From positions 5,084,001-5,148,000 of the forward strand of contig NZ_CP106798.1 in the NCBI RefSeq assembly GCF_025642155.1: a stretch of 64,000 bases of DNA, given 5' to 3'. The notes under the pieces were generated by a model. It saw only the letters and a program-made list of their open reading frames with translations. It searched no databases and was not told where the DNA came from. The position numbers were made by a program, and so were the translations under genes. Below, piece after piece: positions 51,803 through 64,000 of this stretch (positions are counted from its first letter, which is position 1; every line of letters starts with the position of its first letter). Source of the stretch: Streptomyces sp. HUAS 15-9. GTDB lineage: Bacteria > Actinomycetota > Actinomycetes > Streptomycetales > Streptomycetaceae.

Positions 51803-52660
51803 ATCCCCGCGGCCGGCTGTAGGACGGGAGGCAAGGAGCGTTCGGCTCGGAGCCGTCTCAGCCGCGAGCCGTCCTGCGGGCCGTGGAGAAGCCCCGGGAC
51901 GTGTCGCCCCCGCGCTACCGGATGACCGGGAGGACGGTCGGGCCCGGGCCGACGGGGCGGTCCGAACCAAGCCGCCGGTGGCTTGGGCCCGATCGCCGAG
52001 GTCCGCTCCGGCTCCGGCCTGAAGACGGACACCGGCGCCGAATGCGAACGGGCCGGGCGTGACCCGGTCCGGGAGGTCGCCTTCGTGGCTGTCGTCGGCG
52101 ATGTCCGATGGGTCGGCGGTGGGAAGGCTGCGGGGGCTGGCGCCCAAGCCGTCGGTGGCTTCGGCCCGACCGCCGAGGTCTGCTCCGCCTTCGGCCTGAA
52201 GGCGGACACCGGCGCCAATCGGGACCGGACCGGGCGCGATCCGGTCCGGGAGGTCGCCTTCCTGGTTGCCGTCGGCGATGTCCGATGGGCTGGCGGTGGG
52301 AAGGCTGCGGGGGCTGGCGCCCAAGCCGTCGGTGTGGCTTCGGCCCGACCGTCAAGGTCTGCTCCGCCTTCGGCCTGAAGGCGGACACCGGCGCCAATCG
52401 GGACCGGGCCGGGCGCGATCCGGTCCGGGAGGTCGCCTTCGTGGCTGTCGTCGGCGATGTCCGATGGGCTGGCGGTGGGAAGGCTGCGGGGGCTGGCGCC
52501 CAAGCCGTCGGTGGCTTCGGCCCGATCGCCGAGGTCCGCTCCGGCTTCGGCCTGAAGATGGGCACCTGCGTCGAATGCGACCGGGCCGGGCGTGACCCGG
52601 CCCCGGGGGCCGCCACCACCCGAGCCGGTGGAGAAGGGTCCCGCTGAGCCCCGTACCGTC
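51803..52660. other. Gene-poor region dominated by a tandem repeat
   Basis: Reading frames here, on both strands, are produced by the 177-bp repeat (59 codons) and lack ribosome sites; I regard none as a gene with confidence. Confidence 0.6.
51972..52605. repeat. 177-bp tandem repeat array upstream of the rplJ leader
   Basis: Copies begin at 51972, 52149, 52326 and 52505 (periods 177, 177, 179; the fourth is partial, about 100 bp). Copy 3 has a 2-nt insertion (GGTGTGGC for GGTGGC). Shared blocks include GAGGTCGCCTTC and GGGAAGGCTGCGGGGGCTGG. Confidence 0.92.
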
Positions 52661-52664
52661 CGAT

Positions 52665-52927
52665 TTGCTTGACTGCGGGCAGGTCCCGTACTCTCCTACC
52701 GAAGCCAAAGACCGCTGGTCGTTGCCGTACGTTCGCAAGAAGGTGCGGTGGCCGAAGGATCCGCTGACAAGTGGGCGACCCGCGCAGGTGAGAGTGGAAG
52801 AACTCCCGGAGCATACGCGTTCTGCGCGTGCGGCCGGTCGAGTCCGCCCCGAGCGCCTGCGCCGGGGCGTTTCGTTTGTCTCAGCCCCTTCCGAGCGGTC
52901 CATCACCCGGAAGGAGGCCGACGCTCT
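52665..52927 (+). promoter_or_regulatory. rplJL promoter and L10 leader with attenuator-like hairpin
   Basis: Promoter candidates TTGCTT (52665) and TACTCT (52689) are 18 nt apart. The leader runs about 230 nt to rplJ and contains CGCCCCG (52845-52851) pairing with CGGGGCG (52863-52869), followed by TTTCGTTTG. A structured leader binding L10(L12)4 is conserved in actinobacteria; the hairpin may act as an attenuator. Confidence 0.65.
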
Positions 52928-53458
52928 ATGGCAAGGCCCGACAAGGCTGCCGCGGTAGCCGAGCTCGCGGAGCAGTTCCGCAGCTCGAACGCCGCCGTGC
53001 TGACCGAGTACCGGGGTCTCACCGTGGCGCAGCTCAAGACGCTGCGTCGTTCGCTCGGTGAGAACGCCCAGTACGCCGTGGTGAAGAACACGCTGACCAA
53101 GATTGCGGCCAACGAGGCCGGGATCACGACGCTCGACGACCTGTTCAACGGTCCGACGGCGGTCGCCTTCGTCACCGGTGACCCGGTGGAGTCGGCGAAG
53201 GGTCTTCGTGACTTCGCCAAGGACAACCCGAACCTCGTCATCAAGGGCGGTGTCCTTGACGGCAAGGCGCTGTCCGCCGACGAGATCAAGAAGCTTGCGG
53301 ACCTCGAGTCCCGCGAGGTTCTGCTCGCCAAGCTGGCGGGCGCCTTCAAGGGCAAGCAGACCCAGGCTGCTCAGGTCTTCCAGGCGCTCCCGTCGAAGCT
53401 CGTCCGCACCGTGGACGCTCTTCGTGCCAAGCAGGCCGAGCAGGGCGGTGCCGAGTAA
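52928..53458 (+). CDS. rplJ: 50S ribosomal protein L10
   Basis: 176 residues. [28 protein letters not shown] and [20 protein letters not shown] fit L10, the base of the ribosomal stalk. The ATG follows AAGGAGGCC. It forms an operon with rplL (114-bp spacer). Confidence 0.96.
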   Translation: MARPDKAAAVAELAEQFRSSNAAVLTEYRGLTVAQLKTLRRSLGENAQYAVVKNTLTKIAANEAGITTLDDLFNGPTAVAFVTGDPVESAKGLRDFAKDNPNLVIKGGVLDGKALSADEIKKLADLESREVLLAKLAGAFKGKQTQAAQVFQALPSKLVRTVDALRAKQAEQGGAE

Positions 53459-53572
53459 CTCGGCTCGCGAAATGACCGTCGCCGCCCCAGGCGGAGGTCG
53501 TAGCGGGCCGAACGTACGCCCGCCATACATGTACATCCGGCACCAGCCGAATTAGTGGAAGGATCGCCCACC

Positions 53573-53956
53573 ATGGCGAAGCTCAGCCAGGAAGACCTGC
53601 TCGCGCAGTTCGAGGAGATGACCCTCATCGAGCTCTCCGAGTTCGTGAAGGCGTTCGAGGAGAAGTTCGACGTCACCGCCGCCGCCGCGGTCGCCGTTGC
53701 CGGCCCCGCCGGCCCGGGCGCCCCGGTCGAGCAGGAGGAGGAGAAGGACGAGTTCGACGTCATCCTCACCGGTGCGGGCGACAAGAAGATCCAGGTCATC
53801 AAGGTCGTGCGTGAGCTGACCTCCCTGGGTCTGAAGGAGGCCAAGGACCTCGTGGACGGCGCCCCGAAGCCCGTCCTGGAGAAGGTTGCCAAGGACGCCG
53901 CGGAGAAGGCCGCCGAGTCCCTCAAGGGCGCCGGCGCCTCCGTCGAGGTCAAGTGA
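53573..53956 (+). CDS. rplL: 50S ribosomal protein L7/L12
   Basis: 127 residues: N-terminal dimerisation helix ([20 protein letters not shown]), Ala/Pro hinge ([13 protein letters not shown]) and the C-domain [20 protein letters not shown] then [16 protein letters not shown]. Multiple copies form the stalk that recruits GTPase factors. Confidence 0.97.
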   Translation: MAKLSQEDLLAQFEEMTLIELSEFVKAFEEKFDVTAAAAVAVAGPAGPGAPVEQEEEKDEFDVILTGAGDKKIQVIKVVRELTSLGLKEAKDLVDGAPKPVLEKVAKDAAEKAAESLKGAGASVEVK

Positions 53957-53999
53957 CCTCACGGGTCCGCACCACGGACTCCTGCTTTGCGCGCTGACG

Positions 54000-54066
54000 A
54001 CAGCCCCGTAGGGCTGTAACGCGAACGCACCGAAGAGCGATCATCCATCCGGGTGGTCGCTCTTCG
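54000..54066 (+). terminator. Two hairpins after rplL
   Basis: ACAGCCC/GGGCTGT (54000-54017) and a 13-pair stem (54031-54043 with 54054-54066, one G-T) follow the rplL stop. They separate rplJL from rpoBC. Confidence 0.8.
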
Positions 54067-54202
54067 GCGTTCCGAGGGTCGGGCGGCGGCTGCCTTGCAC
54101 CAGGTGGTGCGGAGAGTATGGTGATCTTCGTCGTGCCCTCGAGCGCCCCTGGTGTCCGGCTGCAAGTGACGAGCGCAGCATCCGGTTTGGGCGGGGAGGG
54201 CC

Positions 54203-54400
54203 TTGACGAACCGCACGCAGCGCGCAATTCTCAGGACGCGTCGTCACAAGGATCCGAATCCGAGGCATGGATCGACGACGAAGAGGGCAGTATCAACGTG
54301 CGTTGAGGGCAGGATGCCGAGGGCGTTGACAACAACGAGGGTCTCGAAAAACCCGCACTGGACATCAGTGTGCCAAGTGGCTACACTGACCCTTTGCGCT
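54203..54400 (+). promoter_or_regulatory. rpoB promoter region
   Basis: The best promoter is TGGACA (54359) with TACACT (54382), spacing 17. A second candidate, TTGACG (54203) with AATTCT (54226), lies upstream. The 595-bp rplL-rpoB interval otherwise holds no supported gene. Confidence 0.65.
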
Positions 54401-54551
54401 GCCTGTTAGCTGTCCCCTGCCCGTCACCAGGGGCATGCCCTCACTTGAGCACAGACGACTGAACCTTCCCTGACCTGGGATTTCTGTCTCCGTGCGCGGG
54501 AGAGGGGCCGGTACGCGCGCAGTGAGTCCGAGCCCTCGGAAGGACCCCCTC

Positions 54552-58037
<3,486 letters not shown>

Positions 58038-58134
58038 CGGGAGTCCGGCGGAGCCCTCACCCACAGGGCCCCGCCGACCCCCAGGCCCCCGTTTCAGACC
58101 ACAGACTTACGACCCTGAGAGGGATTGACGCATA

Positions 58135-62034
<3,900 letters not shown>

Positions 62035-62051
62035 GGCGCCGGCGTCCGCTT

Positions 62052-62085
62052 GAAGGGCGGTCACCCCACGGGGTGGCCGCCCTTC
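62052..62085. terminator. rpoBC terminator
   Basis: A 15-pair stem (62052-62066 with 62071-62085) and loop CACG, between rpoC and a convergent gene. Confidence 0.88.
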
Positions 62086-62101
62086 GGCGTTTCTCCGGGC
62101 C

Positions 62102-63415
62102 TTACAGCCTGGTGCGCAGATATGGCTCCAGACGGGCCAGCCTGGTGGTGTGGTCGGGGTGGGTGGACAGCAGACGGGCCAGCGGGCCCGGCCGCTCCAG
62201 ACGCTGCCCGGCCGCCGCGGCGCGCGCTTCCTCCGCCTGCTCCTCGGCCTCCAGACGGTGCAGTACTTCGGTCATCTGCCGGGCGAAGCCGAGCGCGGCC
62301 GCCTGCTGGTCGGCCCGGAGCTCGCCCTGGCGGCCCGCGAAGGCGAGCAGATACGGGGCGAGGACCAGCGGAATGGTCACGAACCACGCGCTGATCACCG
62401 CGAAGACGACGAACATCCCCATGAACAGCACCAGCAACCCGGTCGCCACCACGGAGAACCGGCTGGCCACCATCACGGTGACACTGGCCAGGAACTTGGT
62501 GACGGCCCAGGCGATCCGGCCGGGCAGCGAGTACCAGTAGCCGAGCAACCCCGCCCAGGAGTGACCGCCGGTGTGATGGCCGAGCTCATGGGCGAGTACG
62601 GCGGCGAGGTTGCCGCTCGGGATCTCGTTCAGCGCGTACGTCGTGACGCTCACGACATGCCCGGCGACCGCGGACGCGTTCAGCTCGTCGCTGTTCTCGA
62701 CCATCAGCTCGTACGTGTGTGCCTCTATGCCCGCGCGGGCGGTGACCTCGCGCCATACCGGCTCCAGCCGGGACAGCTCCAGGGCCGTCGGCGCGCGCAG
62801 CTTCAACACATGGCGGGCGAAGAGGAGTTCGGCGGGCCGGTGGAACACGAGCCCGCCGCTGGCCAGCCAGACCAGGACCGCGAGCCACCCGCCCACGGTC
62901 CCGCCGAATGCCGTCCCGAGGGCGGCGACCACGACACCGCTCACCAGCGCCCCCGGCAGATGCACGACGAGCCGCCCCACGGCGGTGGCGTCGGCACCGC
63001 GCTGATGGGCGGCGACATGGACGCGGGAGCCGAGGTGGCGGTAGTCGAGATCGTCCGGAGCGGCGCCCTGCGCCACCTGGTCCGCGAAGGGTGGGCCGGC
63101 CTGCTGGGGCACCTGGGAGGGGGCCGGGTGGGGCGGAGCGGTGGGCTGGAACTGCGAGGGCGGGGGCGTCATCGGGTACTGCGGGGCGCCGGTGCCCATC
63201 GGGTACTGCGGTGGCGGAGCGGTCGGGTACTGCGGCGGGTACTGCGGGGCGGGAGCGCCGGGGTGCTGCGGGTACTGCGGGGCGCCGGCCGTCGGGTACT
63301 GCGGGGCCGACCCCGGATACGCGGGCGGTGCCGTCGGGTACTGCGGGGCGGGCTGAGGGTTGGGGTACTGGGGTTCGGGAGGCAGGTAGGGACCGGGGTC
63401 GGGTGTTTCGGACAT
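62102..63415 (-). CDS. M48 family zinc metalloprotease with Pro/Gln/Tyr-rich N-terminus
   Basis: 437 residues. Residues 1-110 are disordered repeats of the type PQYPxxP (AGAPQYPQHPGAPAPQYPPQ). Membrane helices (about 150-200) precede the zinc motif AVLAHELGHHTGGHSW (about 275); the third ligand lies in LRADQQAAALGF, where the usual E-x-x-A-D appears as ELRAD. Helices near 290-370 complete the HtpX-like fold. AAGGAA lies before the ATG. It is 42 bp downstream of a DUF5706-like gene on the same strand, probably one operon. Confidence 0.85.
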   Translation of the reverse strand: MSETPDPGPYLPPEPQYPNPQPAPQYPTAPPAYPGSAPQYPTAGAPQYPQHPGAPAPQYPPQYPTAPPPQYPMGTGAPQYPMTPPPSQFQPTAPPHPAPSQVPQQAGPPFADQVAQGAAPDDLDYRHLGSRVHVAAHQRGADATAVGRLVVHLPGALVSGVVVAALGTAFGGTVGGWLAVLVWLASGGLVFHRPAELLFARHVLKLRAPTALELSRLEPVWREVTARAGIEAHTYELMVENSDELNASAVAGHVVSVTTYALNEIPSGNLAAVLAHELGHHTGGHSWAGLLGYWYSLPGRIAWAVTKFLASVTVMVASRFSVVATGLLVLFMGMFVVFAVISAWFVTIPLVLAPYLLAFAGRQGELRADQQAAALGFARQMTEVLHRLEAEEQAEEARAAAAGQRLERPGPLARLLSTHPDHTTRLARLEPYLRTRL

Positions 63416-63457
63416 GGGGACGTTTCCTTCGGGTGCCGTGTTTCGTGTGAGCGGGTG

Positions 63458-63991
63458 TCAGCCGACCAGCAGGGCCGTGGGGAGCAGGACCGTGCCGGCG
63501 CAGAAGGCGATCAGGCCGGTACGGATCCACTGGTGCTTGCGGGCGGCGATACGGCTGGTCTCGGTGAGGGCCGCGGTGAGTCCGGCGACGGGGTCGCGTT
63601 CGGTGTCGGCGAGCGCATCGGCCAGCAGGCCCGCGTGTACGGCCTGTTGGATGTCGCCGAAGTAGCAGAGGGGCTGGCCCGGGGACCACACACCGGAGCG
63701 ATACCGGGGCAGTACGGCGAGCAGCAACGCCAGCAGCGACAGGGCGAGGGCGAGAGCGCCGCCCCACCACAGCAGGGTGCCCGCGGCCGACAGCACCCCC
63801 GGCTCCCACTTCCGCCCGGCCACCAGCCCGCTGAACGCCCCGGCCGTCAGCCCCAACGCCGCGACCAGCACGGCCGCCTTGCTGTCGGCCCGCGCGATCT
63901 CCCCGCGCATCTCGGCGAGGAGCCGCTCGGCGGTGACGAGACCGGGGGAGCCGAAGGTCGCCGGGCGGGGCGTGGTGCGGGGCGTCGTCAC
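63458..63991 (-). CDS. DUF5706-like (Pycsar-effector-type) membrane protein
   Basis: 177 residues. An N-terminal helix with LLAEMRGEIARADSKAAVLV is followed by a transmembrane helix, a second near 75-92, the loop YRSGVWSPGQPLCYFGDIQQ and a third at 158-175. The R-E-D-K-A pattern before TM1 resembles the Pycsar effector family PycTM (DUF5706) as I remember it; no cyclase gene is visible, as the window ends at its GTG (GGAGG upstream). Membrane role; function in immunity here is unproven. Confidence 0.72.
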   Translation of the reverse strand: MTTPRTTPRPATFGSPGLVTAERLLAEMRGEIARADSKAAVLVAALGLTAGAFSGLVAGRKWEPGVLSAAGTLLWWGGALALALSLLALLLAVLPRYRSGVWSPGQPLCYFGDIQQAVHAGLLADALADTERDPVAGLTAALTETSRIAARKHQWIRTGLIAFCAGTVLLPTALLVG

Positions 63992-64000
63992 GACGCCTCC

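Noticed and set aside
50753..52324. Minus-strand frame through the 177-bp repeat and lipoprotein gene
   Set aside because: Generated by a repeat of 59 codons plus antisense lipoprotein sequence; no ribosome site. Not excluded as a decayed gene, but not supported.
51972..52605. CRISPR array
   Set aside because: The units are contiguous 177-bp tandem copies without unique spacers, and no cas genes occur in the window.
54118..54306. 62-residue frame in the rplL-rpoB spacer
   Set aside because: No ribosome site, overlaps promoter-like sequence, and is low in recognisable protein character.

Overview
This window comes from a Streptomyces chromosome (high-GC Gram-positive actinomycete). The basis is very high G+C, many GTG/TTG starts and GTGA/ATGA translational couplings, and a gene order I recall from the conserved core of Streptomyces (korAB, two-component genes, a second nuo cluster, htpX, tRNA-Tyr, rpmG, hadAB-like genes, murB, aminotransferase, tRNA-Trp, secE-nusG, rplKA, rplJL, rpoBC). 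Recalled gene order is background knowledge, not a database result.

Layout. 1-6.7 kb: end of an ABC exporter operon, a flavodoxin-fold reductase, a divergent pair of uncharacterised genes, a VOC protein coupled to a RarD-type exporter, and an NmrA-like reductase divergent from an HxlR redox regulator. 6.7-13.5 kb (minus strand): korAB (2-oxoacid:ferredoxin oxidoreductase), then one response regulator fed by two tandem paralogous sensor kinases. 13.7-23.8 kb: a ten-gene translationally coupled nuo operon (A,B,C,H,I,J,K,L,M,N) with no nuoD, nuoE, nuoF or nuoG; its NuoC carries a long low-complexity tail. 24-33 kb: HtpX protease and YccF protein, APC permease, small stress membrane protein, YajQ protein, tRNA-Tyr, a large membrane CDP-glycerol-type transferase, an NAD-binding protein and an amidohydrolase. 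33-43 kb: tRNA-Thr, tRNA-Met, rpmG, two MaoC-fold dehydratase genes, a TetR/MFS pair sharing an operator, murB, adenosine deaminase, aminotransferase, tRNA-Trp, secE, nusG.

43.0-48.05 kb is a compact integrative element inserted at the 3' end of nusG and bounded by a 14-bp direct repeat that keeps the last nusG codons and stop intact. It encodes a tyrosine integrase, an excisionase, an HUH replication initiator, two small unknown proteins and a GntR regulator flanked by three copies of one palindromic operator. It resembles a stripped actinomycete integrative element (pSAM2-like) with no visible DNA-translocase transfer gene. Its tail holds a large nested palindrome, and its left end supplies a hairpin resembling the displaced nusG terminator.

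48-62 kb is the transcription/translation block: an antisense secreted-protein gene, rplK, rplA, a lipoprotein gene, a 177-bp tandem repeat array, the rplJL leader with an attenuator-like hairpin, rplJ, rplL, rpoB and rpoC. The window closes with an M48 metalloprotease gene and a DUF5706-like (Pycsar-effector-type) membrane protein gene. Terminator hairpins are clear at most operon ends.
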